NCBI GenBank assembly: GCA_033764095.1 | Contig: JANRJF010000283.1 | Span: 1-7,535 of the forward strand | Length of the DNA stretch: 7,535 nucleotides | Source: JBDTMT01 sp033764095 | GTDB taxonomy: Bacteria; Desulfobacterota; Binatia; HRBIN30; CADEER01 | Reading direction: 5' to 3' | Shown here: positions 1-5,807 of the stretch, in pieces | Numbering within the stretch: the stretch's first letter is position 1 | Layout of the letters: each line of letters starts with the position of its first letter | The notes under the pieces: generated by a model | What the model was told of the DNA's origin: nothing | Databases searched by the model: none | Seen by the model: the letters and a program-made list of their open reading frames with translations, nothing else | Made by a program: the position numbers and the translations under genes

Positions 1-1
1 C

Positions 2-115
2 GAGCTCTGGCGCCGGCGCGCCCTGCGCGGCGAGGCGGCGGAGACGCGCGCGGCGGCCCGCAAGCCGCCGACCCGGCGCGGCCGCACCCAGTCGCGGCGC
101 GGAGGAGCGCGATGA
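2..115 (+). CDS. C-terminal tail of an upstream gene, probably kaiC (partial)
   Basis: A frame open from the left edge ends at a TGA (113-115) that overlaps the kaiB start as ATGA. The 37 visible residues (ELWRRRALRGEAAETRAAAR followed by a basic K/R/G/T-rich tail) form a charged, probably disordered C-terminus with no catalytic motif. I infer KaiC from context: kaiC normally sits directly upstream of kaiB, and many non-cyanobacterial KaiC proteins end in a charged helical, Arg-rich tail. KaiC would be the double P-loop ATPase/autokinase that forms the hexameric core of the Kai system. The frame is supported by the 4-base overlap and the strong ribosome-binding site for the next gene lying inside it. 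The sequence alone does not prove KaiC; another KaiB-linked gene could end this way. Confidence 0.5.
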   Translation, partial: ELWRRRALRGEAAETRAAARKPPTRRGRTQSRRGGAR

Positions 116-429
116 GCCCCAAGTCGCGGCCCTTCCCCGATGCCAACGCCAGGCTCTCGCTGCGCCTCTACGTCGCCGGGCGGCTGGTCAACTCGACGCG
201 CGCCATCGAGAATCTCAAGCGTCTCTGCGCGCAACACCTCGACGGCGGCCGCTATCAGCTGGAGGTCGTCGACGTGCTGCACGAGCCGCTGCGCGCCGTC
301 GCCGACCAGGTCCTGGTCACCCCGACGCTGGTGCGCCTCGCGCCGGCGCCGCGCATCGAGCTGGTCGGCGACCTCAGCGACCCACAGGTCGTGCTCGCCG
401 CGCTCGGCATTGCGGAGCGCCCCGCGTGA
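112..429 (+). CDS. kaiB: KaiB family circadian-clock-type protein
   Basis: This 105-residue protein has the full KaiB signature: LRLYVAG (17-23), NSTRAIENLKRLC (27-39), RYQLEVVDV (47-55), VLVTPTLVR (67-75) and GDLSD (86-90), then VLAALGI. The KaiB length and thioredoxin-like layout are intact, with a short extra N-terminus (residues 1-14). In cyanobacteria KaiB is a fold-switching protein that binds the KaiC ring and resets its phosphorylation cycle; outside cyanobacteria it acts with KaiC in timing or stress signalling. The ATG is well supported by GGAGGAG at 101-107 and by the ATGA overlap with the upstream gene. Its stop is shared with the next gene start (GTGA at 426-429), so kaiC?-kaiB-kinase look translationally coupled. 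One oddity: the cyanobacterial Pro-Pro-Pro stretch after TPTL is Pro78-Ala79-Pro80 here. Confidence 0.95.
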   Translation: MSPKSRPFPDANARLSLRLYVAGRLVNSTRAIENLKRLCAQHLDGGRYQLEVVDVLHEPLRAVADQVLVTPTLVRLAPAPRIELVGDLSDPQVVLAALGIAERPA

Positions 430-2954
430 ACGTCACCCCGCTGCGGCTCGACCGCCCGCCTGCCAACGCGCCGCGGGTCCGGGCACTGATCCGCGCCCTG
501 GCGCTGGCGCGCGAGGCGCTGCGCCACGAGCTCGGCAGCGATGTCGAGGCGGTGCTCGACCCGCGCAGCGGTTTCCCCATGCTGCTGCGCAGCGGACAGG
601 ATGCGTTGCTGCAGTCGGCGACCAGGAACCAACAGTTCAGCACCATCCTCGCCAACGTGCGCGACAGCGTCGTGGTGCTCGACCGCGACGGCGTGGTGAC
701 GTTCTGGAATGCCGGCGCCGAGGCGCTGTTCGGATACACCGCGGCGGAGCGGCTCGGCCGCCCGCTCGCCGAGCTCCACCCCGGCATGCTGGCCGACCTG
801 CTCGCCGACGAGCTGCGCGACATCTGGGACGGCCACGAGCGCCGCACGGTGCACGAGTGCCGCCGCAAGGACGGCGAGACGGTGTGGATCGATGTCCGCA
901 GCGCGCCGTTGCGCGATCTCGACGGCGTCGTCACTGGCATCCTGCGGGTCGCCAACGACGTCACCGCGCAGAAGCGCGTGGAGGCCGAGCTGCGCCGCGC
1001 CAGCGAGGAGGCCGACGACGCCAACCGCGCCAAGAGCGAGTTCCTCGCCAACATGAGCCACGAGATCCGCACGCCGATGAACGCCATCATCGGCATGACC
1101 GACATCGTGCTCGACACCGAGCTGAGCGCCGAGCAGCGGCGCTGCCTGGAGGTAGTGCGCCAATCCTCCGACGGGCTGCTCGACATCATCAACGACATCC
1201 TCGACTTCTCGAAGATCGAGGCCGGCCGCCTGGCGCTCGACCCCGCCCCCTTCGACCTGCACGAGGCGCTCGACCGGTCGCTCCGGGCGCTCGCCGTGCG
1301 CAGCGAGCAGAAGGGCCTCGAGCTGATCGGCGACATCGCCGCCGACGTGCCGCCGCGCGTGGTCGGCGACGCAGGCCGGCTGAGCCAAGTCCTCATCAAC
1401 CTGGTCGGCAACGCGATCAAGTTCACCGAGCACGGCGAGGTGGCGGTCGCGGTGGCGCTGGCCACCTGCGATGCGGACAGCGCGCAGCTCCACTTCCGCG
1501 TGCGCGACACCGGCATCGGCATCGCCGCCGACAAGCACGCCGCGATCTTCCGGGCGTTCGAGCAGGCCGACGGCTCGTCGACGCGCCGCTACGGCGGCAC
1601 CGGGCTCGGCCTGACCATCTCCGCCAGCCTGGTGGCGCTGATGGGCGGCCGCATCTGGGTGGAGAGCGCGCCGGGCCGCGGCAGCACCTTCCATTTCACC
1701 GTGCGCGTCGGCCGCGCGCCGGCGGCCGACGACGACGCGCCACCGGTCGCCCTGGCCGGTGTGCGGACCCTGCTGGTCGAGGCAAATCGCAGCCTGCGCG
1801 AGGCGGTGGCGAGTTGGCTGACACGCTGGGGCGCGACGTGCACGGCGGTCGAGTCGGCCGCCGCCGCCCGCGCCGCGCTCGCGGCGGCGGACGAGTCGGG
1901 CTTCGACCTGGCCCTGCTCGACGGCGACCTGCTGGGCGAGGACGGCTGGTCGCTGCTCGCCTGGCTGGCTGCCTCCCCCCGCCACGCCGCCATGCCGCGC
2001 GTGCTGCTCGGCTCGCAACTCGACCGCGACGGCCTGCAGCGCGCCGCCGCGCTCGGCGCCGTTCATGTCAGCAAACCGCTCAGCCAGCCGGCACTGCGAG
2101 CCGCGCTCGCCACGGCGCGCAGCGGCGAGCCGCTCGCCAGCGGGCCGCCGCGCCTGCTCCCCGCGGCGGTGACGCCGACGCGCCCGCTGCGCGTGCTGGT
2201 CGCCGAGGACCAGGACGTCAACCAGGAGCTCATCTGCCACCTGCTGGCCAAGCACGGCCACTCGGTGGCGCTGGCGCACAATGGCTCGGAGGCGCTGGCA
2301 CACTGGCAACGCGAACGCTTCGACCTCGTGCTGATGGATGTGCAGATGCCGGTGATGGACGGCCTCCAGGCGACCGCCCGCATCCGTGACGCCGAGCGCG
2401 AGCGCGGCGAGCACGTGCCGATCGTCGCCCTCACCGCGCACGCGATGTGCGGCGATGCGGCGCGCTGCCTGTCGGCGGGCATGGACGCACACGTCACCAA
2501 GCCGTTGCACATCCGGGATCTCCTGGCGCTCTTACGCCGCGTCGCGGCAGGCGACACGGCGGAGCTGCCGGCGCCCGCCGCCGCCGCGGCAGCAAGCCCG
2601 ACCGCCGAGCCGATCGACCTGCCCCGCTGCCTGGCGATCGTCGGCGGGCAGTCCGATCTGCTCGGCCAGCTTGCCGCGACCTTCCTGAAGAACGTCGGTG
2701 CCCGACTGCAGGCGCTGCGCGACGCGATCGCCTGCGATGACGCCGACCAGGCATTCAACTCCGCGCACAGCCTCAAGGGCTCGCTCGCCAACTTTGCCGC
2801 CGACCTGGCGGTACAGGTGGCGCGGCGCCTGGAGATCTGCGCCCTGGAGGCCGACTTCGCCGGCGCCCGCCAGGCGCTGGTGGAGTTCGAGCCCGAGCTG
2901 GCGCGCGTGTTGAACGCCCTGGCGCCGCTCGCCAACGTGTCGCACGCCGCCTGA
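426..2954 (+). CDS. Hybrid sensor histidine kinase (PAS-HisKA-HATPase-REC-REC-Hpt), kai-linked
   Basis: This 842-residue cytoplasmic multistep phosphorelay kinase has no membrane segment or signal peptide. Residues 1-66 form a helical lead-in. A PAS fold follows (about 69-180, with VVVLDRDGVVTFWNAGAEALFGYT and a C-cap ending NDVTAQKR), then a short coiled coil (183-205). HisKA carries the phospho-acceptor His212 in SHEIRTPMN. The HATPase domain has an N-box (QVLINLVGNAIKFT, 321-334), DTGIGI (361-366), the F-box IFRAFEQAD and GGTGLGL (390-396). Receiver 1 (about 446-565) keeps Asp499 and Lys550 but has lost the second acid of the acidic pair (LLVEAN) and the usual Thr. Receiver 2 (588-706) is complete: Glu594/Asp595, Asp638, Thr670 and Lys692. 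An Ala-rich linker (715-725) leads to an Hpt domain with His781 in HSLKGS. The predicted relay is His212 to Asp638 to His781 to an external regulator. The GTG start overlaps the kaiB stop and has GGAG at 414-417. It lacks the KaiB-like sensor of SasA, so it is not an orthologue, but its position suggests it reads or tunes KaiB/KaiC. Confidence 0.95.
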   Translation: MNVTPLRLDRPPANAPRVRALIRALALAREALRHELGSDVEAVLDPRSGFPMLLRSGQDALLQSATRNQQFSTILANVRDSVVVLDRDGVVTFWNAGAEALFGYTAAERLGRPLAELHPGMLADLLADELRDIWDGHERRTVHECRRKDGETVWIDVRSAPLRDLDGVVTGILRVANDVTAQKRVEAELRRASEEADDANRAKSEFLANMSHEIRTPMNAIIGMTDIVLDTELSAEQRRCLEVVRQSSDGLLDIINDILDFSKIEAGRLALDPAPFDLHEALDRSLRALAVRSEQKGLELIGDIAADVPPRVVGDAGRLSQVLINLVGNAIKFTEHGEVAVAVALATCDADSAQLHFRVRDTGIGIAADKHAAIFRAFEQADGSSTRRYGGTGLGLTISASLVALMGGRIWVESAPGRGSTFHFTVRVGRAPAADDDAPPVALAGVRTLLVEANRSLREAVASWLTRWGATCTAVESAAAARAALAAADESGFDLALLDGDLLGEDGWSLLAWLAASPRHAAMPRVLLGSQLDRDGLQRAAALGAVHVSKPLSQPALRAALATARSGEPLASGPPRLLPAAVTPTRPLRVLVAEDQDVNQELICHLLAKHGHSVALAHNGSEALAHWQRERFDLVLMDVQMPVMDGLQATARIRDAERERGEHVPIVALTAHAMCGDAARCLSAGMDAHVTKPLHIRDLLALLRRVAAGDTAELPAPAAAAAASPTAEPIDLPRCLAIVGGQSDLLGQLAATFLKNVGARLQALRDAIACDDADQAFNSAHSLKGSLANFAADLAVQVARRLEICALEADFAGARQALVEFEPELARVLNALAPLANVSHAA

Positions 2955-3048
2955 GTCCCGCGGCGCATCCACCCGTCTCCGCTCACCGCCGGGCTGCGCC
3001 GGGCGTGCGCGAGACCGACGCCGGCTCGATTCGCCGGGAGACCGGTCA

Positions 3049-3057
3049 TGCTATAGG
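3049..3057 (+). promoter_or_regulatory. Possible extended -10 promoter element for rlpA
   Basis: The 109-base gap between the kinase stop and rlpA contains TGCTATAGG, an extended -10 (TGn plus a TATAgg hexamer at 3052-3057), in otherwise very GC-rich sequence. No good -35 box is seen at normal spacing (the best is a weak TCGATT at 3026-3031), as is tolerated for extended -10 promoters. The expected start of transcription falls at or next to the rlpA ATG (3064), and there is no clear Shine-Dalgarno sequence before that ATG, so the transcript could be leaderless. No convincing terminator for the kinase operon is visible in the gap; it only holds repeated CGCCGGG words. Confidence 0.35.
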
Positions 3058-3063
3058 CCGAGC

Positions 3064-3840
3064 ATGCGGTGGTGGGGTGCGGTAGCGGCGACCGGGCTGG
3101 CGCTGGCGCTCGCCGGCTGCGGCTTCTTCGCAAAGAAGCCCGCGCCGATTGCCGCCGAGCCGGGGGCCACGCAGACCGGCGTCGCGTCGTGGTACGGGCC
3201 GGGCTTTCACGGCCGCCGCACCGCCAACGGCGAGATCTACGACCAGTACCAGCTCACCGCGGCGCACCGCACGCTGCCGCACGGCACGCGGGTGGAGGTG
3301 ACCAACCTCAGCAACGGCCGGGCGGTGCGCGTCCGCATCAACGACCGCGGCCCCTACGTCGACGACCGCGTCATCGACCTCTCCTACACTGCCGCGCAGC
3401 GTCTCGGCATGATCGGCCCCGGCACCGCGCCGGTGCGCATCGAGGTGCTGCCGGCCGGCGCGATGGGCGAGGCGCCGCCCATCCTCGCCGCGCCGCGGCC
3501 GGCGCCACGCCCCGCCCCACTGGCGCCCGCCGCGCCGCCGCGGGCGGTCGCCCTGACGGCGCCGCCGCGCGCCCCCGAGCCGGAGGCCGATCCACCCGGC
3601 GCGCGCTACAGTGTCCAGGCCGGAACCTACGCCGACTATGCGCGCGCCCGACGCGCACAGCAGCGGCTCGACGCGGAGGGCGAGCGCGCGCACCTGGCGA
3701 TGATCGACGCCCCCGACGCGCGCTACTACCAGGTGCGCGTCGGCCCGTTCAGCCGCCGCACCGAGGCCGACCGCGTCGCCCAGCGCCTCAGCGCGCTCGG
3801 CATGCCGGCGCTGGTGGTGTGGGCGGGGCTCGGACGCTAG
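3064..3840 (+). CDS. rlpA: Septal ring lytic transglycosylase RlpA (lipoprotein with SPOR domain)
   Basis: This 258-residue outer-membrane lipoprotein starts with a signal peptide and lipobox LAGC (Cys19 lipidated, residues 1-19). A double-psi beta-barrel RlpA domain spans about 38-130: GVASWYGPGFHGRRTANGE, LTAAHRTLPHGTRVEVTNL and INDRGPY, with DLSYTAAQRLG. Glu57, His68 and Asp94 match the residues I recall as essential in Pseudomonas RlpA, with the same 11- and 26-residue spacing. A Pro/Ala-rich linker (about 135-178) leads to a C-terminal SPOR domain (about 180-253: RYSVQAGTYADYARARRAQQ, then YYQVRVGPF). RlpA cleaves glycan strands stripped of stem peptides; the SPOR domain directs it to denuded peptidoglycan at the septum. 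The ATG is the only start that leaves an intact signal peptide. A CPBP protease gene follows after 12 bases, so the two probably form an operon. Confidence 0.95.
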   Translation: MRWWGAVAATGLALALAGCGFFAKKPAPIAAEPGATQTGVASWYGPGFHGRRTANGEIYDQYQLTAAHRTLPHGTRVEVTNLSNGRAVRVRINDRGPYVDDRVIDLSYTAAQRLGMIGPGTAPVRIEVLPAGAMGEAPPILAAPRPAPRPAPLAPAAPPRAVALTAPPRAPEPEADPPGARYSVQAGTYADYARARRAQQRLDAEGERAHLAMIDAPDARYYQVRVGPFSRRTEADRVAQRLSALGMPALVVWAGLGR

Positions 3841-3852
3841 AGACCGACACCG

Positions 3853-4500
3853 GTGTCCCCCGCATCATCCGATCGCCCCGCCGGCGCCACGCCCGAGGTG
3901 GGCAGCGTCGGCGAAGCGCTGCTCGCGCTCGCCGTGACGCTGCCGTTGGCGCTCTGGCTGCGCTGGCCGACGTTGTGGTTCCTGGTGCCGTTCGCGATCA
4001 TCACGCTCGCCAAGCGCCCGTACGACGTCTACGGCCTCACCTGGGGCAACCTCGGCTCGTGGCGCTTCCATCTCGCCACCTGCCTGGTGATCTTCGGCGG
4101 CTACGCCCTCGGCCACTACCTGTTCGCGCGCTGGATGTTCGGCGCCCACTTCGTCCCGACGCTGCCGGCCAATCCGATCGAGAGCATCTTCGCGCAACTG
4201 ATCGTCGTCGGCCTGTCGGAGGAGTTCTTCTTCCGCGGCTACCTGCAGACCCAGCTCGACGCGCGCTACGGCCGCCCCAAGCAGTTCCTCGGCGCCCGCT
4301 GGGGCCGCGGGCTCATCTACGCCGCACTGCTGTTCGGGCTCTGCCACATCGTCACCGGCGACCTGACCCGCATGCGCACCGCGTTCTTCGGCCTCTTCGC
4401 CGGCTGGCTGCGCGCCCGCAGCGACTCGATCGCCGTCCCCGCCGCCTACCACGGGCTCGCCAACCTGCTGTACGAGTTCATGGCGGCCAGCCTGCACTGA
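3853..4500 (+). CDS. CPBP family intramembrane glutamic endopeptidase
   Basis: This 215-residue polytopic membrane protein has hydrophobic stretches at about 20-53, 73-92, 112-125, 153-167, 176-186 and 193-210. The CPBP (Abi/Rce1-type) active-site motifs are present: EEFFFRG (Glu123, Glu124, Arg128), His165 in FGLCHIV, and His200/Asn204 in AAYHGLANL. These enzymes cleave within or next to the membrane; known roles include CAAX-like processing, bacteriocin immunity and removal of C-terminal sorting anchors. The QLDARYGRPKQFLGARWGRG segment between the first two motifs, followed by LFAGWLRARSDSI, recalls from memory the myxosortase group of CPBP proteases that process MYXO-CTERM proteins. That assignment is tentative, since no target protein lies in the window. 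It starts at GTG 3853, 12 bases after rlpA, without a strong ribosome-binding site, so translational coupling to rlpA is likely. An alternative is a general CPBP housekeeping protease. Confidence 0.88.
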   Translation: MSPASSDRPAGATPEVGSVGEALLALAVTLPLALWLRWPTLWFLVPFAIITLAKRPYDVYGLTWGNLGSWRFHLATCLVIFGGYALGHYLFARWMFGAHFVPTLPANPIESIFAQLIVVGLSEEFFFRGYLQTQLDARYGRPKQFLGARWGRGLIYAALLFGLCHIVTGDLTRMRTAFFGLFAGWLRARSDSIAVPAAYHGLANLLYEFMAASLH

Positions 4501-4543
4501 CCGCCCCGCCGGGCCGCGCCGACCGAACGTTCCGGCTCCCCCC

Positions 4544-4557
4544 GTCAGCAAACTGAC
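4544..4557. promoter_or_regulatory. Upstream dyad, candidate activator site for the pilTU promoter
   Basis: GTCAG-CAAA-CTGAC is a perfect 5-base inverted repeat in the 193-base gap between the protease gene and pilT. Its centre is about 90 bases upstream of the start predicted from the sigma-54 promoter at 4614-4630, in the usual range for an NtrC-family enhancer site. A second, imperfect dyad, CCGAACGTTCCGG (4523-4535), lies about 22 bases further upstream, roughly two helical turns. A PilR-type activator is the natural candidate, but the binding sequence cannot be assigned from one example. A weak terminator hairpin of the preceding gene is the alternative, although no T-run follows. Confidence 0.3.
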
Positions 4558-4613
4558 ACCCCCGCCCCAGGCGCCCGCCGCCTAGAGCGTGGCACGCCAT
4601 CCCCACCTTCATC

Positions 4614-4630
4614 TGGCGTGCGCGTTGCTT
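4614..4630 (+). promoter_or_regulatory. Sigma-54 (RpoN) -24/-12 promoter of pilT-pilU
   Basis: TGGCGTGCGCGTTGCTT matches the RpoN consensus TGGCACG-N4-TTGCW with exact spacing: the -24 GG is at 4615-4616 and the -12 GC at 4627-4628, 12 bases apart. Only the AC of the -24 block differs (GT). Transcription would start near 4640, leaving an untranslated leader of about 54 bases that carries the pilT ribosome-binding site. Sigma-54 control by a PilR-type activator is established for pilus genes in several Gram-negative groups. A perfect TGGCACG at 4590-4596 just upstream has no matching -12 block and is probably not a second promoter. Confidence 0.6.
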
Positions 4631-4681
4631 CTCGTTGGCCCGGGGAAAGCTCTGTCGGCAGCCAGGCAACGCATCACTAGT

Positions 4682-4688
4682 GGAGGAG
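4682..4688 (+). promoter_or_regulatory. Strong ribosome-binding site fixing the pilT start
   Basis: GGAGGAG lies 5 bases before the ATG at 4694, a near-perfect Shine-Dalgarno sequence. It decides against an in-frame GTG at 4589, which would add 35 residues with no PilT similarity and would start inside or before the predicted promoter. Confidence 0.8.
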
Positions 4689-4693
4689 ACGGC

Positions 4694-5797
4694 ATGGACA
4701 TCACCGAGCTACTGACCTTCGCCCACCGCTCGGGCGCTTCCGACGCCCACCTGGCCGCCATGGAGCCGCCGCGCCTGCGCATCAACGGCGACATGAAGAA
4801 GATCGAGCACCCGGCGCTGAGCGCCGAGGAGGTGCACAACATGGTCTTCGACATCATGTCGGACGGCCTGCGGCGCCAGTTCCAGGAGACCAACGACGTC
4901 GACTTCTCCTTCGAGCTCGGCGACCTCGCCCGCGTCCGCGTCAACGTCTTCCGCGGCCGCCGCGGCGAGGGCGCGGTCTTCCGCACCATCCCGACCAAGG
5001 TGATGACCGTCGAGGACCTCGGCCTGCCGTCGATCCTCAAAGAGATCTGCGACAAGGAAAAAGGCCTCGTCCTGGTCACCGGCCCGACCGGCTCCGGTAA
5101 GTCGACCACGCTGGCGGCGATGATCGACTACATCAACGAGAGCTTCGAGGGGCACATCCTCACCATCGAGGATCCGATCGAGTTCGTGCACCACTCGAAG
5201 AAGTGCCTGATCAACCAGCGCGAGGTCGGGCCGCACACCATGTCGTTCTCCGCCGCCCTGCGCGGCGCGCTGCGCGAGGATCCGGACGTCATCCTGGTCG
5301 GCGAGATGCGCGACCTGGAAACCATCTCGCTGGCGCTCACCGCGGCCGAGACCGGCCATCTGGTGTTCGGCACCCTGCACACCTCCAGCGCGCCGAAGAC
5401 CGTCGACCGTATCATCGACGTCTTCCCCGCCGCCCAGCAGGAACAGATCCGCATCATGTTCAGCGAGTCGATCCAGGCGGTCATCACCCAGACGCTGCTG
5501 AAGAAGCGCGCTGGCGGTCGCATCGCGGCACTGGAGATCCTCATCGGCACGCCGGCCGTGCGCAACCTGATCCGCGAGGGCAAGATCCACCAGATCCCCT
5601 CGGCGATGCAGACCGGTCAGAAGGTCGGCATGCAGACGCTCGACATGGCGCTGATCGACCTGGTGCGCCGCAACCTGGTCACCCCGGAGGAGGCGCAGTA
5701 CCGCACGCTGACCCCCAACCTGTTCGCCAGCAACGCGGTCGAGCGACCGGGCGGCACCCCCGGGCAACCGGCGCGCCTCACCGGCACGACGCGCTGA
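4694..5797 (+). CDS. pilT: Type IV pilus retraction ATPase PilT
   Basis: This 367-residue secretion-superfamily ATPase begins MDITELLTFAHRSGASDAHL, the classic PilT start. The N-terminal PAS-like domain covers about 1-100. The core has Walker A GPTGSGKST (130-138), an Asp box LTIEDPIE (156-163), Walker B DVILVGEMRD (198-207, Glu204) and a His box with His222 and His229 (TGHLVFGTLHTSSA). AVRNLIRE (288-295) corresponds to the AIRNLIRE motif typical of PilT and important for retraction. The hexamer depolymerises the pilus at its cytoplasmic base, powering twitching motility, DNA uptake and surface sensing. The C-terminus (about 345-367) is a Gly/Pro/Thr-rich extension beyond the usual length of roughly 345 residues. 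Compared with the usual ASDLHL, the N-terminal motif is ASDAHL. pilU follows after 10 bases, so the two share a transcript, probably from the sigma-54 promoter upstream. Confidence 0.97.
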   Translation: MDITELLTFAHRSGASDAHLAAMEPPRLRINGDMKKIEHPALSAEEVHNMVFDIMSDGLRRQFQETNDVDFSFELGDLARVRVNVFRGRRGEGAVFRTIPTKVMTVEDLGLPSILKEICDKEKGLVLVTGPTGSGKSTTLAAMIDYINESFEGHILTIEDPIEFVHHSKKCLINQREVGPHTMSFSAALRGALREDPDVILVGEMRDLETISLALTAAETGHLVFGTLHTSSAPKTVDRIIDVFPAAQQEQIRIMFSESIQAVITQTLLKKRAGGRIAALEILIGTPAVRNLIREGKIHQIPSAMQTGQKVGMQTLDMALIDLVRRNLVTPEEAQYRTLTPNLFASNAVERPGGTPGQPARLTGTTR

Positions 5798-5807
5798 AGG
5801 ATCGACG

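Noticed and set aside
140..2389. Very long plus-strand open frame of 749 codons overlapping the kinase
   Set aside because: It is an Arg/Ala/Pro-rich shadow frame produced by high GC; the overlapping frame encodes a complete, recognisable hybrid kinase.
255..2510. Very long minus-strand open frame opposite the kinase
   Set aside because: It lacks recognisable domains and shows the composition of an antisense frame to GC-rich coding DNA. Similar antisense frames lie opposite pilT (4709-5836) and pilU (5778-7040).
3040..3048. GACCGGTCA upstream of rlpA, sharing the core of the heptamer repeat palindrome
   Set aside because: It is a single short palindromic word expected by chance at this base composition; a similar GACCGGTCG occurs inside the kinase gene. 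There is no tandem array.
2955..3063. Terminator for the kai operon
   Set aside because: The gap contains GC-rich direct repeats of CGCCGGG, but no stable hairpin followed by T residues could be found by eye.
4590..4596. Perfect TGGCACG, the -24 block of a sigma-54 promoter
   Set aside because: The -12 position holds CCCC instead of TTGC, so it is not a working promoter. The element at 4614-4630 has both blocks.
4589..4693. In-frame GTG giving a 35-residue N-terminal extension of PilT
   Set aside because: The ATG at 4694 has a near-perfect ribosome-binding site and gives the typical PilT start. The extension has no PilT similarity and would begin before the predicted promoter.
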